DNA from: Acetobacterium bakii
GTDB lineage: Bacteria; Bacillota; Clostridia; Eubacteriales; Eubacteriaceae
Reading direction: 5' to 3'
DNA: 64,000 bases
Assembly (NCBI RefSeq): GCF_001263355.1
Contig: NZ_LGYO01000022.1
Span: forward strand, 156,283 to 220,282
This document shows, piece by piece, positions 42,134-53,063 of this stretch. Position 1 is the stretch's first letter, and every line of letters starts with the position of its first letter. The translations under genes were made by a program, and so were the position numbers. The notes under the pieces are model-generated. The model ran no database searches. It was not told the origin of the DNA and saw only the letters and a list, made by a program, of their open reading frames with translations.

Positions 42134-43621
42134 TTAGTCTTGTTTTGCAGTACCCATTAAGTAAGAATGACAGGCTCTGGCAGCTCCGCGGCCTTCATTA
42201 ATGGCCCAGACAACCAGACTCTGACCGCGCCGCATATCGCCGGCGGTGAATATCTTATCAACATTGGTTTGGTATGCTCCATACTCGGCCTTGACGTTTG
42301 AGCGTGAGTCCCGTTCCAAGGAAAGCTGGTCAATTAACTGATCTTCGGGTCCCAAAAATCCCATGGCCAGTAAAACCAGATCGGCACTCAGAATTTTGGC
42401 GCTTCCCGGAATTTCTTTCATGATCATTCTGCCAGTGTCCTCCCGAATCCATTCAATCTCCACAGTATGGATTTCGGTTACGGTACCATCGGCACTTCCC
42501 ACAATTTTCTTCGTTGTGGTGCAGTATTGCCGGGGGTCATTCCCATAGAGGGCTTGGGCTTCTTCCTGGCCATAATCCAGGTTATAGGTTTTTGGCCACT
42601 CTGGCCAGGGATTGCTTTCGGCTCTGGACAATGGCGGTTTTGGCATGATTTCCAATTGGATGACGCTTTTACAGCCATGTCGGATGGAGGTTGCCACACA
42701 ATCGGTGCCGGTATCGCCGCCGCCAATAACCACCACATTTTTATCTTTGGCGGTGATATAATTTCCATCTTTTAAATTCGAATCCAATAAACTTTTGGTA
42801 TTGGCACTTAAAAAATCAATGGCAAAGTTAACACCCTTCAGAGATCTTCCTTCAATGGTCAGATCTCTGGGCTTGGTAGCGCCGCCGCATAAAACAACGG
42901 CATCATAGTCGGATTGAAGCACATCGATGGAAATATTCTTACCTACTTCACTATTAGTCAGAAAGCGAACACCTTCAGCCTGCATGAGGTTAGTACGTCG
43001 CTGCACCACATCAATTTTATCCAGCTTCATATTAGGAATGCCGTACATTAAAAGTCCGCCGACACGATCGGCTCGTTCATAGACCGTCACAGCATGCCCG
43101 GCTTTATTGAGCTCGTCAGCACAGGCAAGACCGGCGGGTCCGGAACCGACAACGGCAATTTTTTTACCGGTACGGTTTTTTGGCGGTTTCGCTTTAATCC
43201 AGCCTTCTTTAAAGCCCCGATCAACGATGACACATTCATTTGTTTTGATGGTGACCTGAGGCTGGTTCAGTCCTACCGTGCAGGACCCTTCACAGGGGGC
43301 CGGGCAGACTCTTCCGGTGAATTCCGGAAAATTATTTGTTTTCAGCAGTCTGGCCAAAGCTTCTTTCCATAATCCCTTGTAAATAAGGTCATTCCATTCG
43401 GGAATTAAATTATGGACCGGGCAGCCAGAGGCAGCTCCGGCGATCATCATGCCGGTATGACAATACGGAATGCCGCAATCCATACACCGGGCACCTTGAA
43501 CCTGTTGTTTAGGCTCGGGTAGTTCTAAATGGAATTCTTTCCAATCGTTTATCCGTTCGAGAGGTGCACGATCTGGGGGTACTTCTCGTTTATATTCTAA
43601 AAATCCTGTTGGTTTTCCCAT
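42134..43621 (-). CDS. gltD: Glutamate synthase small subunit
   Basis: This 495-residue subunit passes electrons from NAD(P)H to the large subunit. Near the N-terminus, C-x2-C-x3-C (CMDCGIPYC) and later cysteines (CPAPCEGSC) bind 4Fe-4S clusters. [18 protein letters not shown] is the FAD site and [11 protein letters not shown] the NAD(P)H site. It starts 15 nt after gltB with GAGGAGG upstream, so the two are co-transcribed and expected to form the GOGAT complex. Confidence 0.94.
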   Translation of the reverse strand: MGKPTGFLEYKREVPPDRAPLERINDWKEFHLELPEPKQQVQGARCMDCGIPYCHTGMMIAGAASGCPVHNLIPEWNDLIYKGLWKEALARLLKTNNFPEFTGRVCPAPCEGSCTVGLNQPQVTIKTNECVIVDRGFKEGWIKAKPPKNRTGKKIAVVGSGPAGLACADELNKAGHAVTVYERADRVGGLLMYGIPNMKLDKIDVVQRRTNLMQAEGVRFLTNSEVGKNISIDVLQSDYDAVVLCGGATKPRDLTIEGRSLKGVNFAIDFLSANTKSLLDSNLKDGNYITAKDKNVVVIGGGDTGTDCVATSIRHGCKSVIQLEIMPKPPLSRAESNPWPEWPKTYNLDYGQEEAQALYGNDPRQYCTTTKKIVGSADGTVTEIHTVEIEWIREDTGRMIMKEIPGSAKILSADLVLLAMGFLGPEDQLIDQLSLERDSRSNVKAEYGAYQTNVDKIFTAGDMRRGQSLVVWAINEGRGAARACHSYLMGTAKQD

Positions 43622-43636
43622 ATTCTTACCTCCTCA

Positions 43637-46600
43637 CTAATTTCCGCTAACGCGTGATAAATCACTGTTGTTTTCCTGAAAAGCCGCCATTAAAGCTTCA
43701 TCCCCGGTGAGACCCTGAGCCTCAACCCGGGCAATCGCATCTAACATTCGTTTATAATCCCGTGGCAGCACCTTAACAAATAGTTTCGACTGTTCTTTAA
43801 AATTATCTAAAATACTTTGTCCCAGGGCACTTCCGGTGTAATCGGTATGCTTCTTAATTAAATCCTTAAGTTCCAAAAACTCAGTCGCTTCGGTAATGGC
43901 AACCATATCAACCATATCAGAGTTACAGGTGTCACCAAAGCATTCCTCAGGATCAAAAATATAGGCAATCCCGCCGGACATACCGGCGGCAAAGTTACGG
44001 CCGGTTTTTCCCAGTACAACGACTTTTCCTCCGGTCATATATTCACAGCCATGATCGCCGATGGATTCTACTACCGCGGTAACACCGCTGTTTCGAACAC
44101 AGAAACGTTCACCGGCAGCACCGCGGATATAGGCTTCGCCCTGGGTGGCCCCATAAAGCGCGACATTTCCAACGATAATATTTTTTTCGGGAACAAAGGT
44201 GGATTCCTTGGGTGGATAAATAACAAGTTTACCTCCGGATAAGCCTTTTCCAAAATAGTCATTGGAGTCGCCTTCCAGCTGAATGGTCATTCCTTTGGGA
44301 ATAAAGGCGCCCAGACTCTGACCGGCAGATCCGGTTAAATTGATTGTTATGGTATCTTCCGGCAAGCCATCTTCGCCAAAACGTTTGGACACTTCATTTC
44401 CGATAATTGTTCCGACGACGCGGTTGGTATTTTTGATCTTTCCTGAGATATTTACCTTTTCACCACGTTCTAAGGCAGGTGCACACTGGGGTAATAATTC
44501 GGTTAAATCCAGGGATCCTTCCAATCGGTGGTTTTGCTTCACTTGACAGTATAAGCCCCCATCTTCGGGAACTTCCGGCTGATAGAGAATGCTGGAAAGA
44601 TTGATGCCTTTTGCTTTCCAATGCTTGATAGATTTGTTCATTTCAAGCTTATCAGAACGGCCTACCATTTCATTGATGGTTCGGAAGCCAAGATCCGCCA
44701 TAATTTCTCGGAGTTCCTGGGCAATGAATTTCATAAAATTCACCACATGGCCGGGATCTCCGGTGAAGCATTTACGGAGTTCAGGATTCTGGGTGGCAAT
44801 CCCAACAGGACAGGTATCCAGGTGACATACCCGCATCATCAGACAGCCCAAAATAACCAGCGGTGCCGTTGCAAAGCCGTATTCTTCGGCGCCAAGAAGC
44901 GCGGCAACCGCCAAATCCTTGCCGGTTAACAGTTTACCATCGGTTTCAAGAACTACCCGTGTTCTTAAATTGTTAAGAACCAGAGTCTGATGGGTTTCAG
45001 CGAGGCCAAGCTCCCAGGGGAGTCCGGCATGGCGGATACTGGTTCTGGGAGAAGCGCCGGTGCCGCCATCATAGCCACTGATTAAAATAACATCGGCCTT
45101 GCCTTTGGCAACTCCGGCGGCAATGGTTCCGACACCAACTTCGGAAACCAATTTAACATTAATGCGGGCGTCACGGTTAGCGTTTTTCAGGTCATGGATG
45201 AGCTCGGCCAAATCCTCAATCGAATAAATATCATGATGTGGCGGCGGCGAGATAAGGCCGACCCCTGGGGTGGAGAATCGGGTTTTGGCAATCCAGGGAT
45301 ATACCTTCCGGCCCGGAAGCTGACCGCCTTCACCGGGTTTTGCCCCTTGTGCCATTTTAATTTGAATTTCCTGGGCTGTCGATAGGTAATGACTGGTAAC
45401 GCCAAAACGGCCAGATGCTACTTGTTTAATGGCACTGCAACGGGAATCCCCATTGTGCAGCGGAATATTTCGTTCGGTATCCTCACCGCCTTCTCCGGTA
45501 TTGCTTTTTCCGCCAATACGGTTCATGGCAATAGCCATAGATTCATGAGCCTCACTGCCCAGGGATCCGTAGGACATGGCACCGGTTTTAAACCGGGTGC
45601 AGATGCTTTCCACAGATTCCACTTCGTCAATAGGAATGGGCTGGCTGTTTTTAAAGGCCATCAGTCCTCTTAAGGTGGACATTTGCTGGCTCTGTTCATT
45701 AATCAGGCTGGAATACTCCTGATACATCGCATAATCATTATTGCGACAGGACATTTGGAGTTTATAAACACTTTCAGGGTTATAGGTATGAAACTCGCCA
45801 TTGGATCGCCATTGGAAATTGCCTCCGGAATCAAGGGTTTCATCATCGGAGAACGGATCATTATAAGCCTCGTCATGACGCATTTGTGATTCCCGGGCGA
45901 TTTCAGCAAGGCCAATCCCTTCGATTCTTGAGGGGGTTCGGGTGAAGTACTTCTCAATGACTGCTGAATTAATACCAACGGCTTCAAAAATCTGGGCACC
46001 GTGATAGCTGAGGATGGTTGAGATACCCATTTTGGACAGTACCTTGATAACTCCTTTGGTTACGGTTTTAATGTATGTTTTTATAGCTGCCTTATACTCG
46101 ACATCAGTAAGCAAACCCTTTTCGATGAGGTTTTCGATGGTTTCAAAAGCCAGGTAGGGATTGATGGCGGTGGCGCCATAACCGATTAAGACCGCAAAAT
46201 GATGGACTTCTCGGGGTTCTCCGGATTCCACTATAAGACTGACTTTGGTACGGGTGAGGTTGCGGATTAAATGCTGATGCAGTCCCGAAATTGCCAATGC
46301 CGAAGGGATGGGCATTTTCGTCTCATTGACACCGCGATCGGAAAGCACAATAATCCGGGTGCCATTCTTAATGGCTTCATCTGCCTGGGTAAACAGTGTT
46401 TCCAATGCCTGGTTTAATCCATCACCGCCGGAATGGCTGTCAAATAAAGTGGATAAGGTGACTGTTTTAATCAGCGGATCCTTTAATTCCCGGATTTTTT
46501 CCAAGTCGCCATTGCCTAAAATTGGTGTGCTTAGGCTGATCTGATGACAGCTTTCGGGTAAGGGGTTAATTAAGTTGCCTTCACCGCCTAAATAGACCTC

Positions 46601-48220
46601 TGTACCTGTGATCAGTTCTTCGCGGAGGGCATCGATGGGCGGATTGGTAACCTGGGCAAACATTTCCTTAAAGTAGTTAAACAATAGCTGCGACTTATCC
46701 GACAAAACAGCCAGGGGGCTATCGTTGCCCATGGCACCAATGGGATCAACCCCATCCTTGGCCATGGGGATAATCAATGATTTCAAATCTTCATAGGTGT
46801 AGCCAAAGGATTTTTGACGTTTGACGAGGCTTTCATTCTCTATAATTTCTGTTGTTTTTGGTTCAGGAAGCATATCCAAAGTCAGATTATGTTTCTGCAG
46901 CCATTCTTCATAGGGTTCCTGGCAGGCGACAGAATGCTTGAGGTCGGCATCATTGATGATTTCTCCTTTTTCGGTATCGATCATCAGCATTCTTCCTGGT
47001 TTCAAACGTTCTTTAATCAGAATATTTTCAGGTGGGATGTCTAAAACTCCAACTTCCGAGGACAGAATAACCATATCGTCCTTGGTAACATAGTAACGGG
47101 AAGGACGCAGTCCGTTTCGGTCAAGAACAGCACCAAGGCGAATCCCATCGGTAAAAGCGATGGCCGCAGGACCGTCCCAGGGTTCAAGCATTCGTGAATG
47201 ATAGTTGTAAAAAGCCTTCTTTTCAGCGCTCATGGTTTGATGTTTGGACCATGGCTCCGGGATCATCATCATGGCACTGTGGGCTAATGAGCGTCCGGTT
47301 AAGCTTAGAAATTCAAAGCAGTTATCAAAGATAGAAGAGTCACTGCCGTCGTTATCCACAACCGGGAACGTCTTTTCCAGCTTATTTCCAAAAAGTTCGC
47401 TTTGGAGCAGGGATTGTCTGGCGTACATCCAGTTGACGTTGCCGCGGAGGGTGTTTATTTCACCGTTGTGGATGCAATATCGGTTCGGATGGGCACGTTC
47501 CCAGCTGGGAAAAGTATTGGTACTGAAACGGGAATGAACCATAGCAATGGCAGTGTCCACGTCTTTGTCCTGTAAGTCTGTATAAAATTCACCGACTTGA
47601 TCTTCGGTTAGCATCCCTTTGTAAACCACGGTTCTTGATGAAAAACTGGCCGCATAAAATGACAGCCCCATTTTTTTAGTGAGTTTTTCCATTTGCTTGC
47701 GAATGGTATAGAGTTTGCGTTCAAACTCCATGGCCTCTTTTATGCCAGGATTTTTTTTAATAAAAACCTGTTTAATAAACGGCATGCTGTCAATGGCCAT
47801 CTTTCCCAGATCACCCAGCTGAACGGGAACGTCTCGCCAGCCAATCAGACTTTGGTCTTCTTCAATAATAATTTTTTCTAATAGTTCCTCACATTGTGTT
47901 CGTTCCTTAGGATCGGTTGGCAGAAATAACATCCCCAAGCCATAATCACCCGATTGGGGCAAACTGAAACCTTCTTTAATAGCAGCCTTTTCCAAAAAAT
48001 GGTGAGGAATCTGAATAAGAATGCCTGCTCCGTCACCGGTATTTGTTTCAAAACCTCTGCCGCCGCGGTGTTGTAAATTTACAAGAATCGTTAAAGCCTG
48101 TTGAACAATGTCATGGGATTTTTTCCCCTTGATATGAACAACTGCTCCTATTCCACAGGCGTCATGTTCAAAAGCCGGATCGTAAAGTCCCTGTTTAGGG
48201 GGTAAATTGCTTTGTTTCAT
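43637..48220 (-). CDS. gltB: Glutamate synthase large subunit
   Basis: This 1527-residue enzyme makes two glutamates from glutamine and 2-oxoglutarate. The N-terminal class II amidotransferase has its catalytic Cys in EHDACGIG after a short propeptide, and [10 protein letters not shown]; the central and FMN domains ([24 protein letters not shown]) and Fe-S cysteines ([13 protein letters not shown]) are intact; a GltB3 beta-helix closes the chain. The ATG at 48220 with AGGAAGG upstream is preferred to the frame start at 48280. Confidence 0.94.
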   Translation of the reverse strand: MKQSNLPPKQGLYDPAFEHDACGIGAVVHIKGKKSHDIVQQALTILVNLQHRGGRGFETNTGDGAGILIQIPHHFLEKAAIKEGFSLPQSGDYGLGMLFLPTDPKERTQCEELLEKIIIEEDQSLIGWRDVPVQLGDLGKMAIDSMPFIKQVFIKKNPGIKEAMEFERKLYTIRKQMEKLTKKMGLSFYAASFSSRTVVYKGMLTEDQVGEFYTDLQDKDVDTAIAMVHSRFSTNTFPSWERAHPNRYCIHNGEINTLRGNVNWMYARQSLLQSELFGNKLEKTFPVVDNDGSDSSIFDNCFEFLSLTGRSLAHSAMMMIPEPWSKHQTMSAEKKAFYNYHSRMLEPWDGPAAIAFTDGIRLGAVLDRNGLRPSRYYVTKDDMVILSSEVGVLDIPPENILIKERLKPGRMLMIDTEKGEIINDADLKHSVACQEPYEEWLQKHNLTLDMLPEPKTTEIIENESLVKRQKSFGYTYEDLKSLIIPMAKDGVDPIGAMGNDSPLAVLSDKSQLLFNYFKEMFAQVTNPPIDALREELITGTEVYLGGEGNLINPLPESCHQISLSTPILGNGDLEKIRELKDPLIKTVTLSTLFDSHSGGDGLNQALETLFTQADEAIKNGTRIIVLSDRGVNETKMPIPSALAISGLHQHLIRNLTRTKVSLIVESGEPREVHHFAVLIGYGATAINPYLAFETIENLIEKGLLTDVEYKAAIKTYIKTVTKGVIKVLSKMGISTILSYHGAQIFEAVGINSAVIEKYFTRTPSRIEGIGLAEIARESQMRHDEAYNDPFSDDETLDSGGNFQWRSNGEFHTYNPESVYKLQMSCRNNDYAMYQEYSSLINEQSQQMSTLRGLMAFKNSQPIPIDEVESVESICTRFKTGAMSYGSLGSEAHESMAIAMNRIGGKSNTGEGGEDTERNIPLHNGDSRCSAIKQVASGRFGVTSHYLSTAQEIQIKMAQGAKPGEGGQLPGRKVYPWIAKTRFSTPGVGLISPPPHHDIYSIEDLAELIHDLKNANRDARINVKLVSEVGVGTIAAGVAKGKADVILISGYDGGTGASPRTSIRHAGLPWELGLAETHQTLVLNNLRTRVVLETDGKLLTGKDLAVAALLGAEEYGFATAPLVILGCLMMRVCHLDTCPVGIATQNPELRKCFTGDPGHVVNFMKFIAQELREIMADLGFRTINEMVGRSDKLEMNKSIKHWKAKGINLSSILYQPEVPEDGGLYCQVKQNHRLEGSLDLTELLPQCAPALERGEKVNISGKIKNTNRVVGTIIGNEVSKRFGEDGLPEDTITINLTGSAGQSLGAFIPKGMTIQLEGDSNDYFGKGLSGGKLVIYPPKESTFVPEKNIIVGNVALYGATQGEAYIRGAAGERFCVRNSGVTAVVESIGDHGCEYMTGGKVVVLGKTGRNFAAGMSGGIAYIFDPEECFGDTCNSDMVDMVAITEATEFLELKDLIKKHTDYTGSALGQSILDNFKEQSKLFVKVLPRDYKRMLDAIARVEAQGLTGDEALMAAFQENNSDLSRVSGN

Positions 48221-48626
48221 AATTATCTCAACCTTCCTCGGAAAAATATTTCTTGCAATCCCCAGAATAACATTTCGCATTAAAAATGAAAGATGTTATC
48301 GATGGTTGATTAACAGTTTTTTACTAACTTTACCACAAACAGTATACAAGATACAATCAGTTTTAATTGAAAAAATATAAAAAAGCCAAGGAAATAATTC
48401 ATTATGGTAAAGTAGCTTTATTTGATTGCAATGATAACGTTATCAACTAAATCAGGAGTTATTAGCAGTCTGAAATGTTAATTTAATTATTTAAAATTTT
48501 TAAATTAACTTCCTATTAAAAGGGTAAACAATATTAATAAGAATCAGATTTAACTGTTGTTTCTGTTTGTTAGAAATTCAAAAATTAGGTTTATTGGTTT
48601 AAATTTTATAAGGAGGTATCGTTATA
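48221..48626. other. Divergent regulatory gap with a 14-bp palindrome
   Basis: This A/T-rich gap separates the divergent gltBD and sulfur operons. It holds a perfect palindrome TGATAACGTTATCA (48432-48445) that could be an operator and, on the minus strand, TATACT (48341-48346) as a possible -10 for gltB. No riboswitch or small gene is evident. Confidence 0.45.
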
Positions 48627-48845
48627 GTGGAAATTCATGTGGATGTAAGAGGGGAAACGTGTCCGGTGCCGTTGGTTGAAATGAGAAAAGCAGTAAGAAA
48701 AGCGGAGCAGGGAGATATCATTGAAATCACCGGAGATAATCCGGCATCTAAGAAGGAAATTCCCATGGCTGCTGATGCATTGTCATTAAAAGTTGTGAGT
48801 ATCGATGAAAACGAGAAAGTTTGGAAAATAAAGATTCTTAAATAG
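48627..48845 (+). CDS. TusA/SirA-like sulfurtransferase
   Basis: This 72-residue protein has the TusA motif CPVPLVEMRKAV (conserved Cys, then Pro) and the small alpha/beta fold of the family, which carries persulfide sulfur. The GTG start has AAGGAGG ten nt upstream. It is the first gene of an operon with a DsrE-like protein, a cysteine desulfurase and an IscU-type scaffold, so it probably relays sulfur from the desulfurase. Its partner pathway (tRNA, molybdopterin, selenium or other) is unknown. Confidence 0.88.
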   Translation: MEIHVDVRGETCPVPLVEMRKAVRKAEQGDIIEITGDNPASKKEIPMAADALSLKVVSIDENEKVWKIKILK

Positions 48846-48857
48846 GGAGGTTGTCTG

Positions 48858-49277
48858 ATGAGTGATAAAACCACAATTATTGTCCAAAGCGGAGATATGG
48901 ACAAAATCTATAGTACGCTGATTGTTTCCAATGGGGCTTTGGCCATGGGGATGGAGACGTCATTGTTTTTTACCTTTTGGGGGCTTTTGCGGCTTAAAAA
49001 AGGCGGCTTGGAAAAAGGACCTTTATCCAAAATGAATTTTCTGGGCTTGGGGAAAATAATGATGTTGAAGCGCATGAAAAAAAGCAATGTTGTTTCATTG
49101 GAAAGACTGATGGCGGATTTCAAGGAACTGGGGGGAAAAATTATCGCCTGTGAAATGACCATGGATATTATGGGTTTAAAACGGGAGGATTTAAGGGAAG
49201 AGCTCATTGATGAATATGGTGCGGTGGGCACTTACATCCAGGAAGCCAGAAACTCGGCAATTACATTGTTCATATAA
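48858..49277 (+). CDS. DsrE/F-like protein
   Basis: This 139-residue protein resembles the DsrE/DsrF-like family found beside TusA proteins. FFTFWGLLRLKKGG and the C-terminal CEMTMDIMGLKREDL (with the conserved Cys) match the family pattern. It likely accepts or stores persulfide sulfur. GGAGG precedes the ATG, and the next gene starts 11 nt after its stop. Confidence 0.82.
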   Translation: MSDKTTIIVQSGDMDKIYSTLIVSNGALAMGMETSLFFTFWGLLRLKKGGLEKGPLSKMNFLGLGKIMMLKRMKKSNVVSLERLMADFKELGGKIIACEMTMDIMGLKREDLREELIDEYGAVGTYIQEARNSAITLFI

Positions 49278-49288
49278 AGGAGGAAATC

Positions 49289-50452
49289 ATGGAAAAAGTT
49301 TTTTATATGGATAATGCCGCGGCAACGCGTCTTGATGAGAAAGTTCTGGAAGCGATGCGACCATTTTATTTTGAAAGTTATTCGGTGGCAACCTCGGAAT
49401 TTGGTTATTCCCTGGGACTTGAAGCCAGAGAAGCTATGGAGGATGCCAGGGGCAGGCTGGCCAGATATCTAGGGGCAGATATGGATGAATTTATCTTTAC
49501 ATCAGGAAGTGCCGAATCCAGCAATCTGGCCGTCAAAGGTGTGGCTAAGGCTCTGGGATCGAAAAAAGGCAGACATATCATTGTTTCAAAAATCGAGGAT
49601 TTTCCTGTGCTTTACAGTGCCAGAACACTGGAAAAAGAAGGATTCAAGGTGGATTATCTGGAGGTGGATGAGTTTGGGTTTGTAAATATTGACAACCTGG
49701 AGAAATTAATAACCGCTGAAACTATCCTGGTTTCCATCCAGCATGGCAATCAGGAGATCGGCACTATCCAGGATATTAAAAGAATAGGGGCATTGTGTTA
49801 TAAAAAGGGTGTTCTGTTTCATACCGATGCAACCCACACCTTCACCCGGGTTCCTTTGGATGTCCGGGAAATGAATGTGGATCTGATTAGCGTATCCGCC
49901 CATACCATACACGGGCCAAAGGGCATTGGCGGACTATACATCCGAAAAAAAACCCCCATTGCTAAATTAATGGACGGCGGCTTTCAGGAATTTGATTTAA
50001 GAGCGGGAATGGATAATATTCCCGGGGCTGTGGGTTTTGCCAAGGCCGTTGAATTGGTTACCGATGAAGAGAACACACGCTTGGCAGCGATGCGAAATAA
50101 AATCATTGAAGAGGTGTTTGAAAAAATACCGGATGTAATTTTAAATGGGGATGCGGTAAAAAGGATACCTCAAAATGCCAATATCACCTTTCATTATGTC
50201 GAGGGGGAATCCATCACTCTGCATCTTGATATGTACGGAATTGCGGTAAGTACTGGCTCGGCATGTTTCAGCAGATCCCTGGAGGCCAGCCACGTGATTG
50301 CCGGAATCGGCGGGGATCATGAAAGAGCCCATGGGTCGATCCGATTCACATTAGGCAGATTTAATACAATGGATGAGGTGACCTTTGTGGTGGAGAACCT
50401 GGCTAAGATTGTGGAAAATTTAAGAAAAATAAGTCCTTTAGGCAAAGGCTAG
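49289..50452 (+). CDS. Cysteine desulfurase (NifS/IscS-like)
   Basis: This 387-residue PLP enzyme takes sulfur from cysteine. Residues visible are the N-terminal YMDNAAATRLDEKVLEAM, the PLP lysine in VSAHTIHGPKGIGGLYI, HTDATHTF, and the catalytic Cys in STGSACFSRSLEAS. Loop length places it in group I (NifS/IscS). It feeds the TusA-like and IscU-like proteins encoded on either side. AAAGGAGG is its ribosome binding site. Confidence 0.92.
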   Translation: MEKVFYMDNAAATRLDEKVLEAMRPFYFESYSVATSEFGYSLGLEAREAMEDARGRLARYLGADMDEFIFTSGSAESSNLAVKGVAKALGSKKGRHIIVSKIEDFPVLYSARTLEKEGFKVDYLEVDEFGFVNIDNLEKLITAETILVSIQHGNQEIGTIQDIKRIGALCYKKGVLFHTDATHTFTRVPLDVREMNVDLISVSAHTIHGPKGIGGLYIRKKTPIAKLMDGGFQEFDLRAGMDNIPGAVGFAKAVELVTDEENTRLAAMRNKIIEEVFEKIPDVILNGDAVKRIPQNANITFHYVEGESITLHLDMYGIAVSTGSACFSRSLEASHVIAGIGGDHERAHGSIRFTLGRFNTMDEVTFVVENLAKIVENLRKISPLGKG

Positions 50453-50462
50453 GAGGTATATA

Positions 50463-51098
50463 ATGGCAAGTCCATATAATGATATTGTTCTGGAGCATTT
50501 TAAAAATCCGCGAAACACCGGGAAGATTGAGGATGCTGATGGTAAAGCCACAGAAGGGAGTCCCGCCTGCGGGGATATGGTTTCTCTTTATTTAAAAGTG
50601 GATCCGGAAACAAAAATAATCACCGATATAAAATTTGAATCCTATGGGTGTGCTTCAAATATTGCGACAGGTTCCATTATTACGGAACTCGCCAAAGGAA
50701 AAACCATTGATGAAGCTAAGAAAATTACCTGGAAGGAGGCTTCCGAGGCTTTGGGCGGTCTTCCTAAAATCAAGACCCACTGTTCAGTTTTGGCGGTTGA
50801 GGTGTTGCGGTCTGCCATTCAGAATTACGAAGAAAAACACGGACTGGTCATCAATAAAGAAGACACCACTGAAGAAATCGTCCGAGCACGATTGAAAAAG
50901 GTCATGAATCCCATTAAAGGATTGGATATGGTGGCGACTCACCTGGTTAAGGAAATTGTGATAAAGGACGGAAATGTCCGAATCGTTTTGGACTTGCCTG
51001 AAAACCATCAATTTGCCAATGCCATTAAAGAAGATGCCATCGAAAAGATTGAGTCCTTATGGGATATCGATAAGGTGACGGTTGAATTTACGGATTAA
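50463..51098 (+). CDS. IscU-type Fe-S scaffold fused to a MIP18-like domain
   Basis: The first 125 or so residues are an IscU/NifU-N scaffold: the three ligand cysteines lie in SPACGDMV, YGCASNIATG and KTHCSVLA. The last 75 residues (ARLKKVMNPIKGLDMVATHL...) resemble the MIP18/DUF59 domain used in Fe-S carriers and target assembly. The fusion links scaffold and delivery in one 211-residue chain. It is the last gene of the sulfur operon and starts 10 nt after the desulfurase. Confidence 0.85.
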   Translation: MASPYNDIVLEHFKNPRNTGKIEDADGKATEGSPACGDMVSLYLKVDPETKIITDIKFESYGCASNIATGSIITELAKGKTIDEAKKITWKEASEALGGLPKIKTHCSVLAVEVLRSAIQNYEEKHGLVINKEDTTEEIVRARLKKVMNPIKGLDMVATHLVKEIVIKDGNVRIVLDLPENHQFANAIKEDAIEKIESLWDIDKVTVEFTD

Positions 51099-51108
51099 GA
51101 AAAGATGT

Positions 51109-51146
51109 CGAAGGGAGATGCTCCATGCGGTGGAGGTCTCCTTTTT
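51109..51146 (+). terminator. Terminator of the sulfur/Fe-S operon
   Basis: AAGGGAGA (51111-51118) and TCTCCTTTTT (51137-51145) form the outer stem, with CTCCA/TGGAG inside, followed by Ts. Confidence 0.8.
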
Positions 51147-51347
51147 GATTTTGTGACGATAAATATGAACTTTGCATGACCAATATAAAAAAATAGAGCT
51201 GCTATTTAAAATGCATTGCTGTGTGATTATAACGTTAGAATAACCAATAAATTCATAAAAGTTAGTTTAATGGGATAACTGGGTATGTATTCAGAAAAGA
51301 AAGGCATGTACATCAAAAATATTATCAAAAATATTAGGAGTTGTCAG

Positions 51348-52394
51348 ATGATCGAGGTAAGTACAACATTTGTTTTAATCTTAGTTATTCTTATAGGCCT
51401 GGTCTTTACATTTACCAATGGGCTCCATGATGCCAGCGCAGTGGTGGCAACCTTTATTAATTGCGGAGCGGCATCACCCAAACAGGGAATTATTCTGGCT
51501 TCAATCTTTGGGATTATAGGGGCTGTTCTTGGCGGAAATCTGGTAGCGGATACCATATCGGGTGTCATCAGTTTGCCAACCGATGCCTTTCTTTTAATGG
51601 TTTTATTAGCAGCTATTATGGGGGCAACCCTTTGGGATCTGATTACCTGGAGGTTGGGTTTGCCCTCGAGCTCCACCCATAGTTTTGTGGGTGGTATTAT
51701 CGGGGCCGTTATGGTTTCCGCGGGCCCTGAGCATATTCTATGGGGTTGGGCCGAACTGGTGGGCCCGAATCATGAAGTAACCGGCATTGTAAAAGTGGTG
51801 ATCGCATTGATCATTTCTCCGATTATCGGATTTATGCTGGCATTTATCCTGGAAAAGATATCCGAGATATTGCTGAGAAACGCTAAAATCAGCATCAATC
51901 GGTGGATTAAAAGGAGTCAATGGCTTATTGTTTCATTACTGTCTTTTACAAATGGATCCAATGATATTCAAAAGATAATGGGAATATTTGTGTTGGCGCT
52001 GGCAGCGGCAAGTGGAAGCATGGTGGAAACGGCACCGCTGTGGATGCGGTTCATTGGCGGTTTTGCCATGTTTGTTGGGATAATGATGGGTGGTTGGCGG
52101 ATCATGAAAACACTGGGAAGAGGTATCTTTGAGATCAAGCCGATTCACAGTATAAATTCCCAATTGGCTTCCCTGGGTTCCATTCTGGGTGCGAATTTAA
52201 CCGGCGCACCGGTATCATCAACCCAGATTATTGTGGGTAGTATTATGGGGGTTGGCACTGCGGATGCGTATAAAATGGTGAATTGGAAAATAGTAAAGGA
52301 AATTATTGTGGCCTGGTTTATTACCATACCTTTAGCCGGAATCATAGCGGCAGGTATTTACCTGGCAATGAATCTACTGCTGAATATGGCATGA
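51348..52394 (+). CDS. PiT-family inorganic phosphate transporter
   Basis: This is a PiT phosphate:cation symporter of 348 residues with about ten membrane segments and the two signature repeats, FTNGLHDASAVVATF near the start and LLSFTNGSNDIQKIMGI in the second half, plus GLPSSSTHSFVGG and GAPVSSTQIIVG. ATG 51348 has AGGAG seven nt upstream; the frame is open to 51285 but without ribosome binding site. The next gene is its usual DUF47 accessory. Confidence 0.9.
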   Translation: MIEVSTTFVLILVILIGLVFTFTNGLHDASAVVATFINCGAASPKQGIILASIFGIIGAVLGGNLVADTISGVISLPTDAFLLMVLLAAIMGATLWDLITWRLGLPSSSTHSFVGGIIGAVMVSAGPEHILWGWAELVGPNHEVTGIVKVVIALIISPIIGFMLAFILEKISEILLRNAKISINRWIKRSQWLIVSLLSFTNGSNDIQKIMGIFVLALAAASGSMVETAPLWMRFIGGFAMFVGIMMGGWRIMKTLGRGIFEIKPIHSINSQLASLGSILGANLTGAPVSSTQIIVGSIMGVGTADAYKMVNWKIVKEIIVAWFITIPLAGIIAAGIYLAMNLLLNMA

Positions 52395-52405
52395 TTGGAG
52401 GGAAA

Positions 52406-53026
52406 ATGGAAAGAAATATAATCGATCGCATCTTTCCGGTTAAATATCGTTTTTATGAATTGCTTTCTGAACAGGCACGGTGTAATTATCTAGGGGTCAC
52501 GGCTCTTTATGATTGGGTCAGGAGTAGATCAAAGGCTAAAGAAGACGAGTTGGTCCAGTATGTAAAAAAAGCTGACACTGTCAGGATGAAAATGGAAGAT
52601 GATCTCACGGAAGCATTTAGCACTCCGTTTGATCGAGGGGATATCTATTCGATTTCGGTTGGGATGAACCGTGTTTTAAAATATGCGGAGTCAACTTTAT
52701 TATCAATGGAAGCTTTTGAGGTGATTTCCAATGAAATTATTATCAAAATGTTGAAAAACTTAAAAAATGGGGTAGAAATATTTTTAGAAGCAGTTGATCA
52801 ATTAAAATCAAATCCTGATGCATCTGAGGATACGGTTGTAAAGATGCGAAATATCCACATTGAAATTGAGAAGCTGTACAGAGATGGAATGATCACCCTG
52901 TTTGCGGGGAAAGACCCGATGGTCGCTTTAAAAATGAGAGAAGTTTATCATCATATCAAAGATGCTTCTTCAAATCTTGAAGAAACCGTTGATGTTTTGC
53001 ATCGCATTATTGTCCGGTTGATTTAA
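52406..53026 (+). CDS. DUF47/PhoU-like accessory of the phosphate transporter
   Basis: This all-helical protein of 206 residues is in the DUF47 (PhoU-like) family that accompanies PiT transporters and likely regulates them. ATG 52406 has GGAGGG upstream and lies 11 nt after the transporter stop. The overlapping frame from 52283 is unsupported. Conserved PhoU-type acidic helices (EDDLTEAFSTPFDRGDIYSI) are visible. Confidence 0.88.
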   Translation: MERNIIDRIFPVKYRFYELLSEQARCNYLGVTALYDWVRSRSKAKEDELVQYVKKADTVRMKMEDDLTEAFSTPFDRGDIYSISVGMNRVLKYAESTLLSMEAFEVISNEIIIKMLKNLKNGVEIFLEAVDQLKSNPDASEDTVVKMRNIHIEIEKLYRDGMITLFAGKDPMVALKMREVYHHIKDASSNLEETVDVLHRIIVRLI

Positions 53027-53063
53027 GCGTCACAGCCCAAAATCCATAAGTATATGCAGTCCA

